Shown in pieces: positions 1 to 7,145 of a DNA stretch of 39,184 nucleotides. How positions within the stretch are numbered: the first letter of the stretch is position 1; every line of letters begins with the position of its first letter. The DNA is from Rhodospirillales bacterium. GTDB lineage: Bacteria > Pseudomonadota > Alphaproteobacteria > BOG-932 > Roseiterribacteraceae. The stretch covers positions 1 through 39,184 of the forward strand of contig JAQGIF010000176.1 in assembly GCA_028291345.1 (NCBI GenBank). Direction: 5' to 3'. A program made the translations under genes and the position numbers. The notes under the pieces are model-generated. The model was given only the letters and a program-made list of their open reading frames with translations, was not told where the DNA came from and did not search any database.

Positions 1-1
1 T

Positions 2-166
2 ATTGTTGAACGGCGGCTGGCCACCGAGCCGAAAGAAGCCTTTAGGACCAACCTCGGCATGGCGAAGAAACCGGCCGCGTCCGCAGTGGTCCCAGATCTT
101 GCTCCCAGCCCCGTCGTGGGCAGGACAGGTCCACGGGTAGTGACCGCCAATGGGCGCCGCACATGA
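2..166 (+). other. Open reading frame entering from the left edge, unassigned
   Basis: Frame 2 is open from the window edge to a TGA at 164-166, giving about 54 residues rich in Ala, Pro, Val and Arg. The opposite strand is also open here, reading towards the left edge, and contains scattered Cys and His (WTCPAHD, WDHCGRG). I recognise neither reading. It may be the tail of a gene outside the window or non-coding DNA. From about 167 to 387 I see no convincing gene; this stretch is more AT-rich than its surroundings and precedes the acyltransferase relic. Confidence 0.15.
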
Positions 167-387
167 TTCCTTGCGTTTCCCGGCAGTGTTACAATTATCG
201 GCTGGGCATTAGAGAAGGCCATGGTGGCAAATTTGATTTGGACGTCAATTCTTTATTTTTCCACGTCCACCATTGTGTTCTGCCCGGTAAGCCTCTCGCA
301 GTTCGCGAAAATACCTGGCCGTCCTTGTTAGAACAAGCGCATTGCGTGTGTCTGAGATCGTATCTCCCCGTCAACGACAGGGTTCGC

Positions 388-1150
388 CTGACGAGCATCG
401 AGGCGTGCCGCGGCGTGGCGGCAACGATGGTCTTGGCTAGCCACTGCGCACACACGCTCGGCGCTCCGACGAGTTTCGGCGCCGCTCCTTTTGGAACTTT
501 TTTTCAGTTCGGCAGGTCAGGCGCCGATCTGTTCTTCGTCTTAAGCGGCTTCCTGATTTCCCTTATTCATTGGAGGGATATCGGGCGTCCGGATCGGCTT
601 AAACACTATCTGGCGCGGCGCGATGAACTTCGAGTTTATCGGGGGTGTCATCGCTGGATGGTCGATTCAACGCAGGACAATTCACCGCCCTGAGCTTTTG
701 CTCGGCCTGGGTCTCGTCATTTTTGCGGCCTTTGCCGTCGCCGAAGATTCGCGTTTGCTTTGGAGCAACGAGGACCATCTTTGGTACCCCGGTCCATCCT
801 GGAATATTCTGATCCTGCGCAGCATGGGTTATGGCTTGGCTGGCGTCCTCATTATCCTCGGACTGTCCGCGCTGGAGGTACAAAGGCGGATCCGGGCGCC
901 CGCACCACTGATCATGTTGGGCGATGCGTCCTACCTTTTATATCTCATCCACGTGCCTGCGCTGCTCATACTCGGCGCGAGCGAGCGATATCTGCATCTG
1001 CTGCGTTTCGTGCCCGCCTGGCTCTTGGCAGGGTTCTACGTGTTTTTGATTCTTGGGGGAGCGATTGTTCTCAATCGCGTTCTCGAACAACCGCTTCTGC
1101 GCTTCGTCCAGCCTAGACCAACTATCGCGGCGGTTTCAGCTCTAACCTAG
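388..1150 (+). pseudogene. Acyltransferase-3 family membrane protein, internally deleted
   Basis: Two adjacent frames each carry half of an acyltransferase-3 (PF01757) integral membrane protein, of the type that O-acylates surface glycans. The N-terminal half, from 388 in frame 1, has LTSIEACRGVAA, a histidine in LASHC, and GADLFFVLSGFLI, which are typical of helices 1-2 with the active-site His. It ends around RLKHYLARR near 620. The C-terminal half, from about 623 in frame 2, has NFEFIGGVIAGW, LGDASYLLYLIHVP and LEQPLLRFV, typical of the last helices. Together they give about 255 residues against the usual 340-380, so roughly 100 residues plus the frame were lost at one junction near 610-623. 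There is no good start codon before LTSIE: the in-frame codon is GTT, and the ATG at 163 would add an implausible 75-residue leader. I regard it as a dead gene. Confidence 0.7.
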
Positions 1151-1216
1151 ACCTCCACGAGGCTAGAAGCTGATCAAACCCGCGCGCGATGACGGCAGGG
1201 AACCGGTCGGAGGGAC

Positions 1217-1645
1217 TCAGCGGCGTGCGCGGGATTTCTTCCTGCCGAAACCCACCTTCTTGGCGAAGTCCGACCGGGCCTGTGTATAATTCGGCGCTGC
1301 CATCGGATAATCGACCGCCAACCCCCATTTCGCGCGATATTGCGCGGGTGTCAGGCCAAAGTTGGTACGCAGATACCGCTTCAGCATCTTCACTTTTTTC
1401 CCATCCTCAAGACAAATCAGGTAATCCGGGTTAATGGATTTCTTGGCTGATATGGCCGGAGCTTGCGCGGATGGCTTCTCAACAACTCCGCCTGCTAATC
1501 CGTCTAGCGATGCATAAACGGATGTAATAACATTTCGAATACTCGCCAGGGTCACTGGATTTTTTGCAACATAAGCTGCAACGATATCTGCGGTTCGACT
1601 CAGCCGCATCTGTTTCAACTTCGAATCAGGAACTGAATTATCCAT
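1217..1645 (-). CDS. Ros/MucR family transcriptional regulator, zinc ligands mostly replaced
   Basis: A 142-aa protein of the ROS_MUCR family (PF05443), alphaproteobacterial DNA-binding proteins that bind AT-rich sites and control exopolysaccharide, motility and symbiosis genes. The N-terminal helical segment (RTADIVAAYVAKNP, about 17-30) is the typical oligomerisation region. The C-terminal DNA-binding domain spans about 73-137 and includes ICLEDGKKVKMLKRYLRT and YRAKWGLAVDYPMAAPNY. The Agrobacterium Ros zinc ligands Cys79, Cys82, His92 and His97 align with Cys78, Asp81, Tyr91 and Asn95/Phe96, so both histidines are missing. Known zinc-free Mesorhizobium homologues show that the fold can survive without metal. 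I prefer the ATG at 1645; a longer frame to 1687 has no better ribosome site and adds non-family sequence. It is divergent from the GST gene across an AT-rich 347-bp gap. Confidence 0.85.
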   Translation of the reverse strand: MDNSVPDSKLKQMRLSRTADIVAAYVAKNPVTLASIRNVITSVYASLDGLAGGVVEKPSAQAPAISAKKSINPDYLICLEDGKKVKMLKRYLRTNFGLTPAQYRAKWGLAVDYPMAAPNYTQARSDFAKKVGFGRKKSRARR

Positions 1646-1992
1646 GAGGACCCCGGAGGAAAAACTATGAAACAATGCAGGGCCCATTTAAAGCGATTGA
1701 CTCGCCAAAAAGCAATAACCGTGGAAAAGCTCCCCTCGTATTTTCCCTATTATTTAGCTCATTCGACAACATCTGACCGTAAACTGGAATGTAATTCTAG
1801 TAATACAATTATACTTTTTAAAAGTGTTGAATTCGCGAATGACTTTGTGGTCCTGCACGGTGCAGCTTCCCCAACCCGCGACAGGAAAATCCTCCTTCCT
1901 CCACCAAGTAGACAAGTCCGGCGAATAATCGCTTGCCGTGCAATGTGAATTTCCGCAGAACTGGACGGATACATGCTCAGGGGGATCGGCCA
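1646..1992. promoter_or_regulatory. AT-rich divergent intergenic region between the MucR-like gene and the GST gene
   Basis: This 347-base gap must hold the promoters of both flanking genes. The middle (about 1740-1850) is clearly AT-rich, with several TpA steps such as TAATACAATTATAC. MucR-family proteins are known to bind such DNA and often regulate their own promoters, so autoregulation is a reasonable inference. An ATG at 1667 on the plus strand has a strong GGAGG seven bases upstream, but the 93-residue frame that follows looks non-coding. I find no other gene here. Confidence 0.4.
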
Positions 1993-2592
1993 GTGAAACT
2001 ATATTTTGCCCGTGGTGCTTGCTCGCTTTCGCCGCATATCGCATTGGCGGAATCCGGCCTGGCATTCGAAATCGAAAGGATCGATCTACGTGCGAAGACG
2101 ACGGAGACCGGTGGGGATTATCGGCAGATCAATCCCAAAGGCACGGTTCCCGCCCTGCTGCTCGACAATGGCGAGGTTCTGACCGAAGGACCGGCGATCG
2201 TCCAATATATCGCCGACCAAAATCCCGAGAAAAAACTGGCGCCGCCTGCCGGCACGCTGGCGCGTTATCGCTTGCAGGAGTGGCTCAACTATATCTCATC
2301 CGAGTTGCATAAGGGTTTTGCGCCCCTTTTTCGGCCCGGCTTATCGGACGCTGCGAAAGAGGCGACGATTGCCGCGTTCGAAACCAAGCTCGATTTCGTC
2401 GCGGATAAGCTAGAAGGCCAGGACTACCTGATGGGCACCGAATTCTCAGTTGCCGACGGCTATCTGTTCACGGTTCTGGGTTGGACCAAATATGCCGCAA
2501 TCGATCTGGCGAGATGGCCGGCGATCAAGGCCTTTTCCGACCGCGTTGCGGCGCGCCCCGCCGTCCAGGCGGCGCAGCACGCGGAGGCATAA
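1993..2592 (+). CDS. gst: Beta-class glutathione S-transferase
   Basis: A 199-residue cytosolic glutathione transferase that conjugates glutathione to electrophiles or reduces via mixed disulfide. The N-terminal thioredoxin-like domain (1-80) begins with KLYFARGACSLSPH; Cys10 is the hallmark residue of bacterial beta-class enzymes. NPKGTVPALLL supplies the cis-Pro, and EGPAIVQYIAD is the glutathione-binding Glu-Gly motif. The helical C-terminal domain contains the N-capping stretch SVADGYLFTVL. The length matches E. coli GstA (201 aa). The GTG at 1993 is preferred because it starts directly at the domain edge and has CAGGGGGAT upstream; the ATG at 1933 would add 20 unrelated residues. It converges on the acyl-CoA dehydrogenase gene. 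The substrate is unknown. Confidence 0.92.
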   Translation: MKLYFARGACSLSPHIALAESGLAFEIERIDLRAKTTETGGDYRQINPKGTVPALLLDNGEVLTEGPAIVQYIADQNPEKKLAPPAGTLARYRLQEWLNYISSELHKGFAPLFRPGLSDAAKEATIAAFETKLDFVADKLEGQDYLMGTEFSVADGYLFTVLGWTKYAAIDLARWPAIKAFSDRVAARPAVQAAQHAEA

Positions 2593-2621
2593 TGCCTCGC
2601 CGCGATCAGTATGATCGCGGC
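2584..2621. terminator. Two tandem inverted repeats in the GST / acyl-CoA dehydrogenase convergent junction
   Basis: GAGGCAT-A-ATGCCTC (2584-2598) is followed at once by a 10-bp perfect stem, GCCGCGATCA / TGATCGCGGC, with a 3-base loop (2599-2621). The second hairpin overlaps the stop codon of the leftward dehydrogenase. Neither is followed by a T-tract, so a classical intrinsic terminator is not proven. The position between two converging genes suggests a bidirectional terminator or 3-prime end protection. Confidence 0.4.
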
Positions 2622-3799
2622 ATGCCCAGCACATGCTCCGCAACATAGGCCAGGATGAGATTGGTGGAGATCGGTGCGATCTGCATTAACCGCGTTTCGC
2701 GCCATTTGCGCTCAACATCATATTCCCGCGCGAAGCCGAAACCGCCATGGGTCTGAAGGCAGGCCTCGGCCGCGTGCCACGCCGCCTCCGATGAAAGCAG
2801 CTTGGCGATATTCGCGTCTTCTCCGCACGGGCGTCCACTTTCAAATAGTGCACAGGCGCGCCTCAGAACCATCTCGGCCCCTTGAAGTTCGGCATAGGCG
2901 CGGGCAATCGGGAACTGGACACCCTGATTCTGGCCGATCGGTCGCCCGAACACGACCCGCTCGCATGCATAGGCCTTGGCGGTATTCACGAACCAGCGAC
3001 CATCGCCCAGCGTCTCGGATGCGATCAGAATGCGCTCGGCATTCATACCGTCCAGGATATAGCGAAACCCCTTGCCCTCCTCGCCGATCAGGTTGCGCGC
3101 GGGCACGCGGAGGCGGTCGAAGAAGACCTCGGTTGTATTGTGGTTGATCATCGCCTTGAGCGGCCGTATCTCAAGCCCGTTGCCGCGAGCCTCCCGCATG
3201 TCGACTAGGAAGACCGACAACCCTTCTGTCTTCTTACGCACCTGGTCCTGTGGCGTCGTGCGAGCCAGCAACAACATCAAGTCAGAATGGAAGGCGCGCG
3301 AGGTCCAGACCTTCTGCCCGTCCACAATGTAATCGTCGCCGTCGCGTACCGCACGGGTCTTCAGGCTGGTCGTGTCGGAGCCCGTGGTCGGCTCGGTCAC
3401 GCCGAATGCCTGTAGCCTCAACTCGCCCGTGGCGATTTTCGGAAGATAGCTGCTTTTCTGCTCGACACTGCCGTGCCTGAGCAAGGTGCCCATAATGTAC
3501 ATCTGGGCGTGACACGCGCCGGCGTTGCAGCCGGCGGCATGAATCTCTTCCAGGATCGCCGAGGCTGCGCGCAACGGCAAGCCGGAGCCGCCATATTCCG
3601 CGGGGATCAGAACCGAGAGATAACCTGCCTTGGTCAAGGTTTGGACGAATTCGGTCGGATAAGCCTCCCGGGCATCGAGGTCGCGCCAGTACGATCCTGG
3701 GAAATCCGCGCAGATTCGCCGGATGGCTTCACGAATTTCGGGATAGTCCTCGCCCAATTCCAGCATCACGGGCGAACTGCCCGTAGCTTCATTCGTCAT
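2606..3799 (-). CDS. Acyl-CoA dehydrogenase
   Basis: A 397-residue flavoenzyme that introduces an alpha,beta double bond into an acyl-CoA, passing electrons to electron-transferring flavoprotein. The N-terminal helical domain is about 15-125, the beta domain about 130-230 (AFGVTEPTTGSDTTSLKT and KVWTSRAF, FAD and substrate loops), and the C-terminal helical domain about 240-397, with CLQTHGGFGFAREYDVER for FAD. The usual C-terminal catalytic Glu (YEGT region) is replaced here by IAPISTNLIL. A Glu sits instead at 255 in NAERILIA, the helix-G position used by isovaleryl-CoA and long-chain dehydrogenases. The start at 3799 overlaps the upstream CoA-transferase stop as ATGA, implying translational coupling. 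It is the last gene of a leftward MmgE/PrpD-CaiB-ACAD operon. The true substrate is not known. Confidence 0.92.
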   Translation of the reverse strand: MTNEATGSSPVMLELGEDYPEIREAIRRICADFPGSYWRDLDAREAYPTEFVQTLTKAGYLSVLIPAEYGGSGLPLRAASAILEEIHAAGCNAGACHAQMYIMGTLLRHGSVEQKSSYLPKIATGELRLQAFGVTEPTTGSDTTSLKTRAVRDGDDYIVDGQKVWTSRAFHSDLMLLLARTTPQDQVRKKTEGLSVFLVDMREARGNGLEIRPLKAMINHNTTEVFFDRLRVPARNLIGEEGKGFRYILDGMNAERILIASETLGDGRWFVNTAKAYACERVVFGRPIGQNQGVQFPIARAYAELQGAEMVLRRACALFESGRPCGEDANIAKLLSSEAAWHAAEACLQTHGGFGFAREYDVERKWRETRLMQIAPISTNLILAYVAEHVLGMPRSY

Positions 3800-4950
3800 A
3801 GCAATGCCTTCGCAAAAACGTCGTCGGTATGCGCGCCCAGATCTGGTACGGGTTCGTTGCGCGCCGGACGCATGCCCTCGAAGCTGAGCGGCAGGCCGAT
3901 GAAACCGAGTTTGCCATCGGCACTGCGCCGCAGAATATCGAGCGCGTGCGTCTGGGGATGAGCCACCACCTGACCCACCGTTTGAATGGGAGCACAGGGC
4001 ACGCCAGCAGCTTCGATCACCGAGACCCATTCGCTGGTCGTCCGTTCCGACAACGCCGCGTTGAGCAGATCCTCCAGCACGGCGCGGTTTCCTACCCTGT
4101 CACCGTTCGTATGAAAGCGCGGGTCGTCGATCCATTCGGGATGACCGACAGCCATGGCCAGTTTCTGAAACAGGCTATTATTGCCGGCCGTAATAATCAG
4201 CATGGAATCTTTGGTACGATAACCGCCATAGGGGGCAATAAAAGGTGAGCCCGAACCCTGCAGCTTGGGCTCCTCTCCGGTCGCCGCATGAGCGGTGACA
4301 TGATACAGCATCCACCCCAAGGCGGTTTCGAAAAGCGAAGTGCCGACAATGCCGCCTTTGCCGGTTTCGGTACGCCGCAACAAAGCCGCCAGAACGCCGA
4401 TCACGATCCACATGCCCGAGCCCATGTCGATCAGCGACGTCCCGACCCGGATGGGCGGCCTGCCCTCCTCGCCCGTGACGCTCATTAGCCCGCCGAATGC
4501 CTGCATCAGCGGGTCGTAGCCCGGCCGGTCGGAAAGCGGGCCGGCCTGACCGAAGGCCGCTATGGTCGCGTGGACCAGACGTGGGTTCTCGGCCAGCAAA
4601 GCCTCCGCGCCGAAGCCGAGCTTCTCGGCCTGCCCGGGGCGCATATTCTGAATCAGCACATCGGTCTCGCCGACCAGCAGCTGCCGAAGCTGCGCGCGCG
4701 CCGCATTGTCGCCGAGATCGACCACGACCGACTGCTTGTTGCGATTGAGCGAATGGAAGATCGTGCCGACGCCCTCGTAAAAGGGAGGGCCCCAGCCCCG
4801 CGCATCGTCGCCCTTGCCGGGTTTTTCGATCTTGATGACGTTTGCCCCCAACTCCGCCAAAACCAGCCCGGCATAGGGTGCAGCGACGCTGCTGCCGAGT
4901 TCGACGACCTTGAGGCCCGCAAGCGGCAGCGCAACGAGTTGTTCGGCCAT
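3796..4950 (-). CDS. CaiB/BaiF family III CoA-transferase
   Basis: A 384-residue family III CoA-transferase, which moves CoA between carboxylic acids through an aspartyl-CoA anhydride intermediate. The N-terminal Rossmann-like part has LAGLKVVELGSSVAAPYAG and ANVIKIEKPGKGDDAR. The catalytic Asp is Asp146 in RPGYDPLMQAFGGLMSVTG, corresponding to Asp169 of formyl-CoA transferase. The C-terminal segment (GGYRTKDSMLIITAGNNSLF onward) is the interlocking dimer domain. The ATG at 4950 lies 4 bases after the MmgE/PrpD stop; an upstream alternative at 4986 would overlap that gene and add 12 unrelated residues. It presumably activates the acid that the neighbouring dehydrogenase and hydratase then process. 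Donor and acceptor cannot be read from sequence. Confidence 0.92.
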   Translation of the reverse strand: MAEQLVALPLAGLKVVELGSSVAAPYAGLVLAELGANVIKIEKPGKGDDARGWGPPFYEGVGTIFHSLNRNKQSVVVDLGDNAARAQLRQLLVGETDVLIQNMRPGQAEKLGFGAEALLAENPRLVHATIAAFGQAGPLSDRPGYDPLMQAFGGLMSVTGEEGRPPIRVGTSLIDMGSGMWIVIGVLAALLRRTETGKGGIVGTSLFETALGWMLYHVTAHAATGEEPKLQGSGSPFIAPYGGYRTKDSMLIITAGNNSLFQKLAMAVGHPEWIDDPRFHTNGDRVGNRAVLEDLLNAALSERTTSEWVSVIEAAGVPCAPIQTVGQVVAHPQTHALDILRRSADGKLGFIGLPLSFEGMRPARNEPVPDLGAHTDDVFAKALL

Positions 4951-4954
4951 ACGC

Positions 4955-6271
4955 TTAGGCGCCGATGGCTGTGCGCAGGTCGGCACGGAACTCCGACACT
5001 GTCGGTCCGCGGTTCGTGCGCCGGCGATAGATGCCGAGGCAGTCGTCGATCTTCGCGTTCATCTCCGCTTCGGTCGCCGGGCGGCGGGGCGAACCGGGAT
5101 AGGAATCGATCTCGACATCGACGATCTGCTTGCCTTGTGACTCGATCCAGAGTTTCACGCTGCCATGATCGAGACCGACCATGATCTCTGCCTCGCGATC
5201 CTCCTCGGAAAGGTCGATCCGATTCATGAGCGCGCGAATATTCGGGCGGGACACCGCCGAATCCTCGAAGTCGGCCAAGGTGACCGCGCCCTGCGACAGG
5301 GCGGCGGCAATCGAATAGGGCCCGCAGAACTTGGCTTCCAACCCCGTCTTGGGATCGTCGACGCGGAGCGGGACGAGCGAGCCGAACGGCGCCTTCACCC
5401 GGATTGTCGCATCATCGGGAAGAATCTGGCCGGGCAGCTTGTCGCGCGCCTCGAACCCGGCCGAAATCAGGCGGTGGTTCATGTAGCAGCAGGGGAAGAG
5501 CTTGCGTGACAGAGTACGCAAATCGATCTCCAGCGACACGATCGCGGCATCCTCGCCGGGTTCGGCGCCTGCATAGAGGTCGAAATAACCACGCGGCCCG
5601 AAAATATCGGCATCGCCGGTGAGCCCCGCCTGGGCCAGCAAGGCCGAACGCACGCCGGCCGCCGAAGCCAGGCCTGCCTGCAACGGTTTCGCATCGGAGC
5701 CGAAATTGCGCTGCATGCCGCCAGCCTGGGCGGCAGCGATGGCGAGTGCGTTGCGTGTGGCGGTGCGATCCAGCGAGAGAAGATGAGCCACCGCGGCAGC
5801 CGTCGCGAGCGGTCCAAGCGTACTGGTCGCGTGCCAGCCCTTATCGTAATGCGCGAAGCCCAGGACGCTTCCGAGCGCAATATTGACGGTCAGGCCGATC
5901 GCGAAGCCGGCCTGCATCCGCTCGGTCAGGTCGGGACGCCCACGGGCGACAGCCAGCAGCGCCGGCACCAGCGGGACGCTGGGGTGGCTGACCGTGGTCA
6001 GCTGCACATCGTCATAGTCGAGCGCATGGCCGGCGGTGGCGTGGATAAGCGCGGCATGTTCGATCGAATCCGCGAAGCTGCCGTCGATCAGTGGCGCGAC
6101 ATTGCCGCGATAGACGGCCAACGTTGCCTGCACGACCCGATCGTGCCAACCGGCATAGGCGACGGCCATCGTGTCCTCGAACGCGGTCAGGATTTCCGAC
6201 TGTTCCCATGCTTCGAGCGCGCGCGGCGACTGAACCAAGTCACATATCCGCTCGATAAAACTCTCGACCAT
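4955..6271 (-). CDS. MmgE/PrpD family protein (2-methylcitrate dehydratase-like)
   Basis: A 438-residue member of the MmgE/PrpD superfamily, which includes 2-methylcitrate dehydratase, cis-aconitate decarboxylase and iminodisuccinate epimerase. The helical domain I contains HATAGHALDYDDVQ, the conserved active-site loop, and SVPLVPALLA. RNFGSDAKPLQAGLAS is the conserved Lys-containing segment, and LFPCCYMNHRLISAG belongs to the second domain (about 265-390). No prpB, prpC or acnD is nearby, so propionate metabolism is not supported and the substrate is open. The ATG at 6271 starts where family homology begins; the longer frame starts at TTG 6334 inside the divergent promoter region. It is the first gene of a leftward operon with the CoA-transferase and dehydrogenase. 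Confidence 0.88.
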   Translation of the reverse strand: MVESFIERICDLVQSPRALEAWEQSEILTAFEDTMAVAYAGWHDRVVQATLAVYRGNVAPLIDGSFADSIEHAALIHATAGHALDYDDVQLTTVSHPSVPLVPALLAVARGRPDLTERMQAGFAIGLTVNIALGSVLGFAHYDKGWHATSTLGPLATAAAVAHLLSLDRTATRNALAIAAAQAGGMQRNFGSDAKPLQAGLASAAGVRSALLAQAGLTGDADIFGPRGYFDLYAGAEPGEDAAIVSLEIDLRTLSRKLFPCCYMNHRLISAGFEARDKLPGQILPDDATIRVKAPFGSLVPLRVDDPKTGLEAKFCGPYSIAAALSQGAVTLADFEDSAVSRPNIRALMNRIDLSEEDREAEIMVGLDHGSVKLWIESQGKQIVDVEIDSYPGSPRRPATEAEMNAKIDDCLGIYRRRTNRGPTVSEFRADLRTAIGA

Positions 6272-6347
6272 TTCCGCCCCATATTCGATGATTAATGTAC
6301 GGACAATGTCACCGACACGACCACTCGCCGTCAAGCCATAACTTTTC
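6272..6347. promoter_or_regulatory. Divergent operator/promoter region of the acid cluster
   Basis: This gap separates the leftward catabolic operon from the rightward GntR gene. It contains a short palindrome GACA-A-TGTC at 6302-6310. CGGACAA (6300-6306) is repeated inverted as TTGTCCG at 6358-6364, just beyond the TTG start at 6348. Such arms are the right size for dimeric GntR/HutC-type binding, so autoregulation by the adjacent regulator is likely. The exact operator is a guess. If the regulator really starts at 6411, the whole inverted pair lies in non-coding DNA. Confidence 0.4.
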
Positions 6348-7142
6348 TTGTTTCCGTTTGTCCGGTCATTTAGAATCGCGACTCATGCAACTCTTCGACC
6401 GGCCACGCCATTGACCCGCTACAAGGAACTGCGCCAGATCCTCGCCGATGAAATCGCCAGTGGCGTTTTCATCGTGGGCGGCAAGTTCCCGACCGAATAT
6501 GAGCTCTGCCAACGGTTCGGGGTTAGCCGCCACACCGTTCGCGAAGCGCTGCGTGCGCTCGAAGACCAGGGACTGCTTTCGCGGCAGGCGGGCTCGGGCA
6601 CGACCGTGCTCGCCCGAACACGCGCGCCGCTTTACACGCAGACCTTCGATTCGCTGTCAGGTTTGCTTGATTATGCGACCGACACCGCCTTCGAAAAGCG
6701 TCATGAAGGCTTCGTGACAATCCGGGAAGGCCTGGCACGGACATTGGGCTGCCATGCGGGGGAACGCTGGCTTCGCTTCGCAGGCCTCCGCCGCTTAGGC
6801 GTGGATGGTGTCCCGATCTGCTGGACCGAGATATTCGTTGCCGAGGCCTATTCCGCGGTCAGGCGCAGCATGGCGACGGAAAGCGCACCAATCTACGAGT
6901 TGCTTCAACGGCAGTTCGGCCTGGATATCTCGGAACTCGAGCAACGGGTCAGTGCGATGTCGATGCCACAGGAAATTGCCGGCGCCCTGGATGTCGCCCC
7001 GCGATCGCCCGCGCTGATGACCCGCCGGAGATACTTCGCGGAAGATGCGGAACCGTTCGAGATCACGCTCAGCATCCACCCCGGAGAGCGTTACGCGCAT
7101 ACGCAGCGGCTTCAACGCGAACGCCCGCAAGGACAGACCTAA
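6348..7142 (+). CDS. GntR family regulator, HutC subfamily (UTRA domain)
   Basis: A regulator of up to 264 residues. The winged-helix domain is about 22-90: TRYKELRQILADEIASGVF, FPTEYELCQRFGVSRHTVRE and ALRALEDQGLL are the classic GntR helices, followed by the wing GSGTTVLA. The C-terminal UTRA ligand-binding domain (about 110-250) has the usual GERWLRFAGLRR, ICWTEIFVAEAYSAV and EQRVSAM segments and ends with FEITLSIHPGERYAHTQRL. There is no ATG before the HTH. Possible starts are TTG at 6348 and TTG at 6411, the latter right at the domain. The enoyl-CoA hydratase follows after 3 bases, and the CoA-transferase operon lies divergently. It probably senses a pathway acid or CoA ester and represses both directions; the ligand is unknown. 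Confidence 0.9.
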   Translation: MFPFVRSFRIATHATLRPATPLTRYKELRQILADEIASGVFIVGGKFPTEYELCQRFGVSRHTVREALRALEDQGLLSRQAGSGTTVLARTRAPLYTQTFDSLSGLLDYATDTAFEKRHEGFVTIREGLARTLGCHAGERWLRFAGLRRLGVDGVPICWTEIFVAEAYSAVRRSMATESAPIYELLQRQFGLDISELEQRVSAMSMPQEIAGALDVAPRSPALMTRRRYFAEDAEPFEITLSIHPGERYAHTQRLQRERPQGQT

Positions 7143-7145
7143 AAG

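Noticed and set aside
1667-1948. Plus-strand frame of 93 residues with an excellent GGAGG seven bases before its ATG
   Set aside because: The predicted protein has no domain-like pattern, lies in AT-rich promoter DNA, and its ribosome-like site falls just upstream of the opposing MucR-like gene start. Likely chance.
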